From NCBI RefSeq assembly GCF_006715005.1, contig NZ_VFMJ01000001.1, positions 1,426,001 to 1,490,000 on the forward strand: 64,000 nucleotides of DNA. The letters are read 5' to 3'. The position numbers and the translations under genes are program-made. Every line of letters starts with the position of its first letter. The stretch's first letter is position 1. This DNA comes from Serratia marcescens (GTDB lineage Bacteria; Pseudomonadota; Gammaproteobacteria; Enterobacterales; Enterobacteriaceae). The notes under the pieces were generated by a model. That model saw nothing but the letters and a program-made list of their open reading frames with translations, ran no database searches and had not been told where the DNA came from. Below are positions 17,974 to 25,062 of this stretch, piece by piece.

Positions 17974-19256
17974 TCCCCTTCATGACCCTGTGGCACTATT
18001 TCCGCGCCCGGCGCCTGCGCTTTGGCGATCGTGCGGCACTGGAGGCGTATCAGGCCCGGCAGCTCACGGGCTTTGCCCGCCGGGTGCTGAGCAAGAGCCC
18101 CTATTTTCAGCGTTTCAGCCGCCGGCCGTTCGCCGAATGGCCGCAGATGGACAAGGTGCTGATGATGGCGCAGTTCGACCGGATGAATACCGCCGGGCTG
18201 CAGCGCGATGCGGTGCTGGCCTGCGCGCAGCGCAGCGAGGCGGATCGCGATTTCACGCCGAAGATCGGGCGCTACAGCGTCGGATTGTCGTCCGGCACCT
18301 CCGGGCAGCGCGGCGTGTTTGTCGTCAGCCCGCACGAACAGCAGGTGTGGGCCGGTGGCATGCTGGCGAAGATGCTGCCGGACGGGCTGTTGGCCGGCGA
18401 GCGCGTTGCGCTGTTTCTGCGGGCGGACAATAATCTCTATCACAGCGTGAACAACCGTTGGCTGAGCCTGGCATTTTACGATCTGCTCGCGCCGTTCAGT
18501 GCGCATCTGCCCGCATTGGAACGGCAGGCGCCCAGCATCATCGTGGCGCCGGCGCAGGTGCTGCGCGCCCTGGCGCTGGCGGTGCTGGCCGGGCAGGTGA
18601 AGCTGCCGGTCAAAAAAGCGATCTCGGTCGCCGAGGTGTTGGAAGAACAGGATCGCCGCCTGCTGATGCAGGTGTTTCCGGCGGTCGGCGAAGTGTATCA
18701 GGCTACCGAGGGGTTCCTGGCCGCGACCTGCGCGCACGGCACGCTGCACCTGAACGAAGAGTTTTTGCATATCGAACCTCAGTGGATCGACGAGCAGCGT
18801 TTCACGCCGCTGATCACCGATTTTACCCGCAGTACACAGCCGATCGTGCGTTATCGGCTGGACGATGTATTGGTGCTGCGCAAGGAACCCTGCCCGTGCG
18901 GGCAACCGACGCGGGCGATCGCCCGTATCGAGGGGCGGCGCGACGATCAGCTGATGCTGCCCGACGCACTGCGGCAGCCGCAGGCGGTATTCGCCGATGC
19001 CTGTAGCCGGACGATCGCCAATGCGCTACCGCTGACCAGCGATTACCGCCTGATCCAGCGCGGCGAGCACCGGCTGGAGCTGATCGCTGATTGCAGCCCG
19101 GCGGCGTTGGCGCACTGCCAGGCGCAGCTGATCGCACTGTTCGCCCGTCAGGGCATCGCCACCGAGCGGCTCGAATGGCGGCTGACGACGCAGGCGGTGC
19201 TGCCGCAGTTCGATCGCAAGCGGCGGCGCATCGTGCGCCAGGCGGAGGAAGCATGA
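17970..19256 (+). CDS. Adenylate-forming enzyme (F390 synthetase/PaaK-like)
   Basis: About 428 residues if translation starts at GTG 17970, which overlaps the previous TGA and has GAGGGGG upstream; ATG 17982 is an alternative. It shows the ATP-binding SSGTSGQRG loop around residues 107-115, an YRLDD element where ANL enzymes have YRxGD, and a CPCG pair before IARIEGRRDD. It belongs to the PaaK/coenzyme F390 synthetase-related adenylate-forming group, known in some genomes only as a hypothetical adenylate-forming enzyme. It should activate a carboxylic acid, perhaps a fatty acid, to an acyl-AMP. The acceptor is unknown. Confidence 0.75.
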   Translation: MIPFMTLWHYFRARRLRFGDRAALEAYQARQLTGFARRVLSKSPYFQRFSRRPFAEWPQMDKVLMMAQFDRMNTAGLQRDAVLACAQRSEADRDFTPKIGRYSVGLSSGTSGQRGVFVVSPHEQQVWAGGMLAKMLPDGLLAGERVALFLRADNNLYHSVNNRWLSLAFYDLLAPFSAHLPALERQAPSIIVAPAQVLRALALAVLAGQVKLPVKKAISVAEVLEEQDRRLLMQVFPAVGEVYQATEGFLAATCAHGTLHLNEEFLHIEPQWIDEQRFTPLITDFTRSTQPIVRYRLDDVLVLRKEPCPCGQPTRAIARIEGRRDDQLMLPDALRQPQAVFADACSRTIANALPLTSDYRLIQRGEHRLELIADCSPAALAHCQAQLIALFARQGIATERLEWRLTTQAVLPQFDRKRRRIVRQAEEA

Positions 19257-19870
19257 AAAATACGCTGTTCAGGCTAGGGCACATGTTGCTCGGCTGGGGG
19301 ACGGTCGGGGTCGTGTATAGCCTGACCGATCGCCTGCAGGGAGCGGGAACTTTGTTGCCGCCGTCGGCGCTTGATCGGGCGATCCCGTTCAACCCGGCGG
19401 CCATCTGGCTCTACCTGTCGTTCTTCCTCATCGTCCCGGCCGGCTATTTGCTGGCGCCGCTGCGGCGAATCAAATGGCTGACGCTGGCGATGCAGCTGAC
19501 GGCGCTGGGCGCCGGAGCGGTTTACCTGCTGTGGCCGACCACCATGGCCTATCCGCAGAACGATGGCGTTGGGATCAGCGCGCAGCTGCTGGCGGCGTTA
19601 ACGCAGGTGGATTCGGCGCAGAACTGCCTGCCTTCGTTGCACATGGCGCTGACGGTGCTGGCGGTGTGGGCGCTGAGCGACGGCGAGCGCAAAATGCGGA
19701 CGGCGCTGTGGATGCTGTGGGGCGTGGCGATCGCGTTCTCCATTCTGCAGCTGCGCCGTCACTTGTTTGTCGATTTGGCAGGTGGCGCCTTGCTGGCGCT
19801 GTGCGCCGGCGGGCTGGCGCTGCGTATAAAGGCCCTGCGCAGGCGCGTGGTTAAAGGAGAAATGGGATGA
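19253..19870 (+). CDS. PAP2-like/inositolphosphotransferase-like membrane protein
   Basis: A 205-residue membrane protein with about six hydrophobic segments. Two catalytic motifs of the PAP2 superfamily are visible, PSLHMA and RRHLFVD, giving two histidines and an aspartate. The CLPSLHMA form is closer to the Aur1/inositol-phosphotransferase branch than to the classic PSGH phosphatases. It could remove or transfer a phosphate-containing head group on a lipid. Start ATG 19253 overlaps the preceding stop (ATGA), and the next gene overlaps in the same way. Confidence 0.8.
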   Translation: MKNTLFRLGHMLLGWGTVGVVYSLTDRLQGAGTLLPPSALDRAIPFNPAAIWLYLSFFLIVPAGYLLAPLRRIKWLTLAMQLTALGAGAVYLLWPTTMAYPQNDGVGISAQLLAALTQVDSAQNCLPSLHMALTVLAVWALSDGERKMRTALWMLWGVAIAFSILQLRRHLFVDLAGGALLALCAGGLALRIKALRRRVVKGEMG

Positions 19871-21000
19871 GCGATCTGGCGTTGCCGATAGTGTTCATGC
19901 TGTTCATCGTGGTGGCCGAGGCGGTGGCGCTGCAGTGGGGGCGCCGTGAGCCGGTCAACTGGCACGATCTGGTGTTCAACCTGAACTCCGGCCATATCAT
20001 GCTGTGGCTATTCCGCGGGCTGGAGATCACCTGCTACGGCTACGTGGCCGCGCATTTCAGCCTGGGGCTGCTGGACGCCTGGCCGCCGCCGCTGATGTGG
20101 TTGTTCGCCCTGCTGGCGTGGGACTTCGGTTTCTACTGGCTGCATCGTCTGCACCACCGCTTTCGCGTGCTGTGGGCCGTGCATGTGGTGCACCATCAGG
20201 GGGAGCACTTCAACCTGTCGCTGGGGGTGCGCAACTCCTGGTATTCGTCGTTGACGTCGATTCCGTTCTTTTTGCTGTTGGCGCTGGCGGGCGTGCCGCT
20301 ATCGGTGTTTGTCACGGTGTCGATTTTTCACTACAGCATTCAGCTGTTTAACCACAATGCGCTGACGCCGAAACTCGGTGTGCTGGAAAAAATTCTGGTC
20401 ACGCCGGCGCACCACCGGGTGCACCACGTCAAGGATATGGCGTATTCCAATAAGAACTTCGGCGGCAGCTTTATCTTCTGGGACAAGCTGTTCGGCACCT
20501 TCTGCCCGGCGTTGCCGACCACGCCGTTCAGCTATGGCGTCAGCGGCGACAGGCCGTCCGCCAACCCGTTCTGGGCGAGTAATTTGCCGTTCCTGCGCTA
20601 TTTCCGTCTGGCCTGGCGCCCGGCGCCGGGCCAGCCACGCGACCGCCGTTCGGCGCTCAGCGTCTTCAGCGGTGCCATGCTGTTGTTCTCGCTGGTGGTC
20701 GGTTACGTCTACCAATACGGTTATGGTTACGGCGACATCAGCTGGCCGCAAATGGCGCTGCTGGTGCTGCTGGCGTTGGGCTCGGTAGCGCTGGGCGGCA
20801 TGACGGAAGGGCGGCCGTGGGCGAGCGCCGTCTGGCTGCTGATCGCGCTGGGCATGCCGCTGCTGTTTATCGGCTATCTTGGCTGGCCGCAGCGCTATTG
20901 GCATATCGCCATGGCCGCCGTGGCGTTGCATGCTCTGTGCGTCGCGCTGGGCTGGGGACGGGGGGCCGCATCGGCCGCCGTGGAGGAACCGCATGGCTGA
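19867..21000 (+). CDS. Sterol desaturase/fatty acid hydroxylase family protein
   Basis: A 377-residue integral membrane di-iron enzyme. The histidine clusters HRLHH (93-97), HVVHH (106-110) and HHRVHH (about 180) match the fatty acid hydroxylase superfamily. Four or more N-terminal and C-terminal hydrophobic segments place the di-iron site at the cytoplasmic face. Such enzymes hydroxylate or desaturate lipid tails using O2 and an electron donor. The C-terminal third is an extra block of membrane segments not needed for catalysis. ATGA overlap at the start; an 8-nt overlap with the next gene at the end. Confidence 0.88.
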   Translation: MSDLALPIVFMLFIVVAEAVALQWGRREPVNWHDLVFNLNSGHIMLWLFRGLEITCYGYVAAHFSLGLLDAWPPPLMWLFALLAWDFGFYWLHRLHHRFRVLWAVHVVHHQGEHFNLSLGVRNSWYSSLTSIPFFLLLALAGVPLSVFVTVSIFHYSIQLFNHNALTPKLGVLEKILVTPAHHRVHHVKDMAYSNKNFGGSFIFWDKLFGTFCPALPTTPFSYGVSGDRPSANPFWASNLPFLRYFRLAWRPAPGQPRDRRSALSVFSGAMLLFSLVVGYVYQYGYGYGDISWPQMALLVLLALGSVALGGMTEGRPWASAVWLLIALGMPLLFIGYLGWPQRYWHIAMAAVALHALCVALGWGRGAASAAVEEPHG

Positions 21001-22075
21001 GTCATTGCCGCCGCTGCGTTTTCCCGCCGATGGCGAGCAGGCGTTTCATCGCGATCTCAAGCGCGCGGCGCACGCCTGCCTGGCGGGCGATCATCGCTAT
21101 GCCGATGCCGCGCGGCTGGTCAAGGCCGCGCTGTTGTTGGCGTTGTGCGCCGGGTTTTACGCGCTCAGCCTGATGCAGCATCAGCCATGGGCGTTTTTCC
21201 TCTGTTATTTCCTGTTCGTGACCATGGGTATGCTGCTCAACGTCAACGTCAACCACGATGCTTCGCATAACGCCTTCCTGCGTGCGCCCTGGGCCAATCG
21301 TCTGGTGGGACGGGTGGTGACGCTGCCGCTGGGCGTCGATCCGGACTACTGGCGCACGCGGCATGTGGATTACCACCACGTTTACGCCAACGTCGAACAC
21401 TACGATCTGGATACCGAAGAGAACGGGTTTTTCCGCCAGACGCCGTTCCAGCGCTGGCGGCCCCATATGCGCTATCAGCATCTGTACTGGCCGCTGATCG
21501 CCGCGCTTTCCTTGCCCTATATCGCCTGGATTTTCGATTGGTCCGATCGGCTCGATAAAACGCCGCTGCGGGAAAAACGCGTGCTGGCGGGGCGCGGCGG
21601 TTGGGCGCTGTTCGTGCTGTGCAAGCTCGCGCATCTGGCGCTGGTGCTGCTGGTGCCGCTGATCGTGGGCCACCTGCACGGCATCGGCTGGGGCTGGGTG
21701 CTGTTGGCTTACGCGCTCAGCCAGATGTTTGCCTCGCTGCTGGTGGTGTTCCTGCTGCTGGGCACCCACTGGGCGCAGGCCGAGTTTTACCCGGCGCCGA
21801 CGGGCGACAGCATGCCGCAAGGCTGGTACCGGCACAATTTCGCCACCGCCTGTGACTGGCAGCCCGAACCGCGCTGGCTGGAACACCTGACCGGCGGGCT
21901 GAACTATCACCTGACCCATCACCTGTTTCCCGGCTGGAATCACCGCCACTATCCGGCGCTGGCCGCCGCGGTGGCGGAGATCGCGCAGCGGCACGGCATG
22001 GCGTACCGCTGCATCGGCTATCGCGAACTGCTGGCGCAACAACAGCGCTTCTTGCGGCGGATGGGGCAGCCATGA
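20993..22075 (+). CDS. Membrane fatty acid desaturase, copy 1
   Basis: A 360-residue FADS-type desaturase with the three histidine boxes HDASH (88-92), HVDYHH (124-129) and HLTHH (306-310), followed by LFPGWNHRHYP. Start ATG 20993 follows GGAGG. It should insert a double bond into an acyl chain with O2 and reductant. It is clearly homologous along its length to the next gene and probably arose by tandem duplication. Charged, soluble N-terminal residues 1-40 precede the first membrane segment. Confidence 0.9.
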   Translation: MAESLPPLRFPADGEQAFHRDLKRAAHACLAGDHRYADAARLVKAALLLALCAGFYALSLMQHQPWAFFLCYFLFVTMGMLLNVNVNHDASHNAFLRAPWANRLVGRVVTLPLGVDPDYWRTRHVDYHHVYANVEHYDLDTEENGFFRQTPFQRWRPHMRYQHLYWPLIAALSLPYIAWIFDWSDRLDKTPLREKRVLAGRGGWALFVLCKLAHLALVLLVPLIVGHLHGIGWGWVLLAYALSQMFASLLVVFLLLGTHWAQAEFYPAPTGDSMPQGWYRHNFATACDWQPEPRWLEHLTGGLNYHLTHHLFPGWNHRHYPALAAAVAEIAQRHGMAYRCIGYRELLAQQQRFLRRMGQP

Positions 22076-23157
22076 AACCGCTGCGTCCGTTAGCCTATCG
22101 GCGCGACGACGGCGGGTTGCATCGCGCGCTGATGCAGGCCGCCCAGCACTATCTGGCGGCCAACGGCGATCACCGTTTCGCCGACGGGGGCATGCTGGCG
22201 AAGGTGGCGCTGTTGTTGGCGCTGTGCGGCCTGTGTTATGGGCTGAGCCTGCAGCAGCAAAACGGCTGGGCGTTTTTCGCCTGCTATTTCGGTTTTATCT
22301 TTATCGGCATGTTCCTGACGGTGAACGTGGTGCACGATGCCTCGCACAACGCGTTTTTCCGTCGGCCCTGGGCCAACCGTTGGCTGAACGCCCTGGTGAG
22401 TGTGCCGCTGGGACTGGACCCCGACTGCTGGCGCGTGCGCCACGTGCTGTTCCACCATGCTCATAACAATATCGAACATTACGATCCCGACATCGATGCC
22501 AACGGCGTGCTGCGGCAAACGCCGTTCCAGCGCTGGCGGCCCTTTATGCGCGCCCAGCGTTACTATTGGCCGCTGGTGGCGGCGCTGACGTTCCCGTACT
22601 ACATCTGGCTGTTCGATTGGCTGGACCGAGCGGGCCGCACCCGCGTGGCGGCGCGCATGGCGCAGCAGGGCGTGCGCGGCTGGTGCGGATTTCTGGCGGG
22701 CAAGGCGGCGCACCTGCTGCTGGCGCTGGCGATCCCGTGCTGGCTGCTGCTGCCGGCCATCGGCATCGGGCAAATCCTGCTGGTCTATTTGCTGAGTCAG
22801 ATGCTTTCTTCATTGCTGTTCGTGATGTTGATCATCGGCACCCACTGGGCCAAAGCCAATTTTTATCAGGCGCCGGCGCAGGGGGCGATGCCGCACGGCT
22901 GGTATCACCATGTGTTCGCCACCACCTTCGACTGGCTGACCCGGCCGCGCTGGCTGGGATACTGGCTCGGCGGGGCGAACCTGCATTTGACGCATCATCT
23001 GTTCCCGCACTGGAGCCACCGCCATTACCCGGCGCTGAGCCGCATCATCGGCGAGGTGGCCCCGCGTTTCGGCATCGACTACCGCCTGCTGGAACTGGAG
23101 GAGCTGTTGCGCCTGCAGCAACGCTTCCTCAGCGCGATGGGGCGCAAGCCGCAATAG
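22072..23157 (+). CDS. Membrane fatty acid desaturase, copy 2
   Basis: A 361-residue paralogue of the preceding protein with the same boxes at nearly identical positions: HDASH 88-92, HVLFHH 124-129 and HLTHH about 306-310, followed by LFPHWSHRHYP. Differences around box 2 suggest a different substrate position or chain. It is the last gene of the eight-gene overlapping set; ATGA overlap with copy 1. Over the next 100 nt there is no strong terminator, and the downstream ribbon-helix-helix gene starts only 106 nt later. Confidence 0.9.
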   Translation: MKPLRPLAYRRDDGGLHRALMQAAQHYLAANGDHRFADGGMLAKVALLLALCGLCYGLSLQQQNGWAFFACYFGFIFIGMFLTVNVVHDASHNAFFRRPWANRWLNALVSVPLGLDPDCWRVRHVLFHHAHNNIEHYDPDIDANGVLRQTPFQRWRPFMRAQRYYWPLVAALTFPYYIWLFDWLDRAGRTRVAARMAQQGVRGWCGFLAGKAAHLLLALAIPCWLLLPAIGIGQILLVYLLSQMLSSLLFVMLIIGTHWAKANFYQAPAQGAMPHGWYHHVFATTFDWLTRPRWLGYWLGGANLHLTHHLFPHWSHRHYPALSRIIGEVAPRFGIDYRLLELEELLRLQQRFLSAMGRKPQ

Positions 23158-23263
23158 CGTTGCATGCGGATTGTGCGAGGCGTTACGCAGTTCACTAATT
23201 GAAGGATATTTGCCCTTCCAGTAGACTTTCCCCCTGTGAATCAACGGCCACAGGAGGTGGACT

Positions 23264-23488
23264 ATGCGCAGCTTGCCGATTCGGTTATCCAATGAAATCG
23301 ACGACAGTCTGAACGATATTGCCCGGCGTCACGGGATGGCAAAAACCGACGTCATTCGCCTGGCATTTTCTTTAATGACGATTGCCGACCGTGAGTGGAT
23401 GAAAAAAGACGGTTCCCGTCTTGGGATCGTGCGTGAAAGCGGTGAAGGGCTGGAGGCGGTCGCCGTGGTGGTGGGGATTTTTCCATGA
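23264..23488 (+). CDS. Small ribbon-helix-helix (CopG-like) DNA-binding protein
   Basis: A 74-residue protein. The N-terminal 45 residues, beginning SLPIRLSNEIDDSLNDIA and continuing RRHGMAKTDVIRLAF, fit the beta-strand/helix/helix pattern of the ribbon-helix-helix fold, so it is probably a small dimeric DNA-binding repressor. The ribosome site CAGGAGGTGG is very strong. It overlaps by ATGA with the next small gene, as antitoxin-type and two-gene modules do, but the partner does not look like a known toxin. Function unknown. Confidence 0.7.
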   Translation: MRSLPIRLSNEIDDSLNDIARRHGMAKTDVIRLAFSLMTIADREWMKKDGSRLGIVRESGEGLEAVAVVVGIFP

Positions 23489-23876
23489 AGCCGCAAAATG
23501 AGCGCCCGCAGGTTGATGCTGAAACGTTGTATTTGGATCCTTCGCTGATCTTCGACGAAATGGAGCGGCTGCGCCTGGCGCGCCAGGTGCTGTGCGGGAT
23601 ATTCGCGGTCAGCGTGGGCGTATTCGCCGCCCACGCCGCTCCTCTAAATAATTGGAGTTGCTTCCCGACGGCAAGAGCGTTCATCCCCGGGAGCTTACTC
23701 AGGTAAGTGACCGGGGTGAACGCTTGCAGCCAACACAGAAGCAACTTCAAGTATGACGAGGATATTGGGAGAGAAACGAAGCGCTCGGAAAAGTTTTCGA
23801 ACTGGTGAAGATCGGCGCCTTGCCGCTGGTCACGCTGGTGGTCTCTTTTTACTTTCCCAACAGCGCGGCCAGATAA
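23485..23876 (+). pseudogene. Small membrane protein gene split by an ERIC element
   Basis: The 5' part from ATG 23485 reads about 52 residues, with a hydrophobic segment LCGIFAVSVGVFAAHA, and then runs into an ERIC repeat and stops at 23706 within it. Directly after the repeat another frame reads EALGKVFELVKIGALPLV, then a second hydrophobic segment ending FYFPNSAAR and a stop at 23874-23876. The simplest reading is one original protein of about 80 residues with two membrane segments, cut by the insertion. The truncated 73-residue product may still be made, with a C-terminus encoded by ERIC. No known family was recognised. Confidence 0.65.
23642..23768 (+). repeat. ERIC element (intergenic repeat unit)
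   Basis: The sequence has the conserved ERIC landmarks in order: CTAAATAATT-GAGTTGC at the left, TCATCCCCGGGAGCTTAC, GGTAAGTGACCGGGGTGAACG, GCCAACACAGAAGCAACTTC and AAGTATGACG at the right. These match the known ERIC core that standard ERIC typing primers target. The span is about 127 bp, the canonical size. The element can fold into a long imperfect hairpin through TCATCCCCGG / CCGGGGTGAA. It lies within a coding region rather than in the usual intergenic place. Ends are good to a few bases. Confidence 0.9.
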
Positions 23877-23885
23877 GGCGTCTCG

Positions 23886-24038
23886 TCAATGCGACTTCAT
23901 GCCCGCCGCGGTCATCAGCAGGCGGAACAGCGAGGCGACCACGAACAGCCCCAGCACGCTGGCGCTCCAGATGATCACCAGCCAACCGATGCGTTTCCAC
24001 CAGGGCGCTGGAGCGGCGGTTGCCGTTTTATCTTGCAT
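23886..24038 (-). CDS. DUF2474 small membrane protein of bd oxidase
   Basis: A 50-residue single-span protein starting MQDKTATAAPAPWWKRIGW with a hydrophobic segment LVIIWSASVLGLFVVASLF, then LLMTAAGMKSH. It matches the DUF2474 pattern, small proteins that follow cioAB-type oxidase genes and are thought to play the role CydX plays for cytochrome bd-I. It lies 14 nt downstream of cioB, with an AGGGAGGACG ribosome site overlapping the end of cioB. Too short for most ORF callers. Confidence 0.8.
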   Translation of the reverse strand: MQDKTATAAPAPWWKRIGWLVIIWSASVLGLFVVASLFRLLMTAAGMKSH

Positions 24039-24052
24039 AGCGTCCTCCCTTC

Positions 24053-25060
24053 TCAGTGATAGCCGTGTTCATGGCTGATCTTGCCGCGGAACACGTAGTA
24101 GCTCCAAAAGGTGTAGACCAGAATAATCGGGATGATGAACAGCGCGCCCACCAGCATAAAGCCGAGGCTCTGCGGCGGGGCGGCGGCGTCCCACAGGCTG
24201 ATGGCCGGCGGGATCAGGTGTGGCCAGATGCTGATGCCAAGCCCGCTCAGGCCGAGGAACACCAGCAGCAGCGTCAGCATGAACGGCGAGTAGTGTGCGC
24301 CGCGTTTCACCCCGCGTTGAATTCCCCAGGCGCTGAGCAGCACCAGCAGCGGCACCGGCAGCAGCCAGAACAGGTTCGGCAGCGTAAACCAGCGGGCGGC
24401 GATTTCCGGATGGGCGATCGGCGTCCAGACACTGACCGCAGCCAGCACCAGCAACAGGATCGCCAGCAGCGGCGTCGCCAGGTGATACATGCGCGCCTGC
24501 AGATCACCGGCGGTCTTCATCACCAGCCAGGTGCAACCAAGCAGGGCGTAGGTCACCACCAGCCCCAGCCCGCAAAACAGCGCGAACGGCGTCAGCCAGT
24601 CCAGCGCGCCGCCGGCGTAGGTGCGGCCTTCGACCGGGAAGCCGTTGATCACGGCGCCCACCACCACACCCTGGCTAAAGGTGGCAAACAGTGAGCCCCA
24701 GATAAACGCCTTGTCCCAGATATGGCGTTTCTCCGGCTTCGCCTTGAAGCGAAACTCGAAGGCCACGCCGCGGAAAATCAGCCCGATTAACATCAGCGTC
24801 AGCGGGATCGCCAGCGCGTCGAGGATCACTGAGTAGGCCAGCGGGAAGGCGCCGAACAGCGCCGCACCGCCCAGCACCAGCCAGGTCTCATTGCCGTCCC
24901 ACACCGGGGCGACGGTGTTCATCATCAGATCCCGGTCGCCGCTCTCTTTCACCCACGGAAACAGGATGCCGATGCCCAAGTCGAAACCGTCCATCACCAC
25001 GTACATCATGGTGCTGAACACGATGATCACAAACCAAATCAGCGGAAGATCGATGCCCAT
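24053..25060 (-). CDS. cioB: Cyanide-insensitive bd-type oxidase, subunit II
   Basis: A 335-residue subunit II of a cytochrome bd-family quinol oxidase. It has about eight membrane segments, with the conserved start LIWFVIIVFSTMMYVVMDGFDLGIG and the WDGNETWLVLGG motif near residues 54-65. The protein stabilises the haem pocket of subunit I; by itself it binds no haem. Its length and the DUF2474 neighbour point to the CIO/bd-II-like branch instead of the main cydB, which sits near tol-pal genes in Enterobacterales. It follows cioA with 2 nt between the genes. Confidence 0.88.
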   Translation of the reverse strand: MGIDLPLIWFVIIVFSTMMYVVMDGFDLGIGILFPWVKESGDRDLMMNTVAPVWDGNETWLVLGGAALFGAFPLAYSVILDALAIPLTLMLIGLIFRGVAFEFRFKAKPEKRHIWDKAFIWGSLFATFSQGVVVGAVINGFPVEGRTYAGGALDWLTPFALFCGLGLVVTYALLGCTWLVMKTAGDLQARMYHLATPLLAILLLVLAAVSVWTPIAHPEIAARWFTLPNLFWLLPVPLLVLLSAWGIQRGVKRGAHYSPFMLTLLLVFLGLSGLGISIWPHLIPPAISLWDAAAPPQSLGFMLVGALFIIPIILVYTFWSYYVFRGKISHEHGYH

Positions 25061-25062
25061 GT

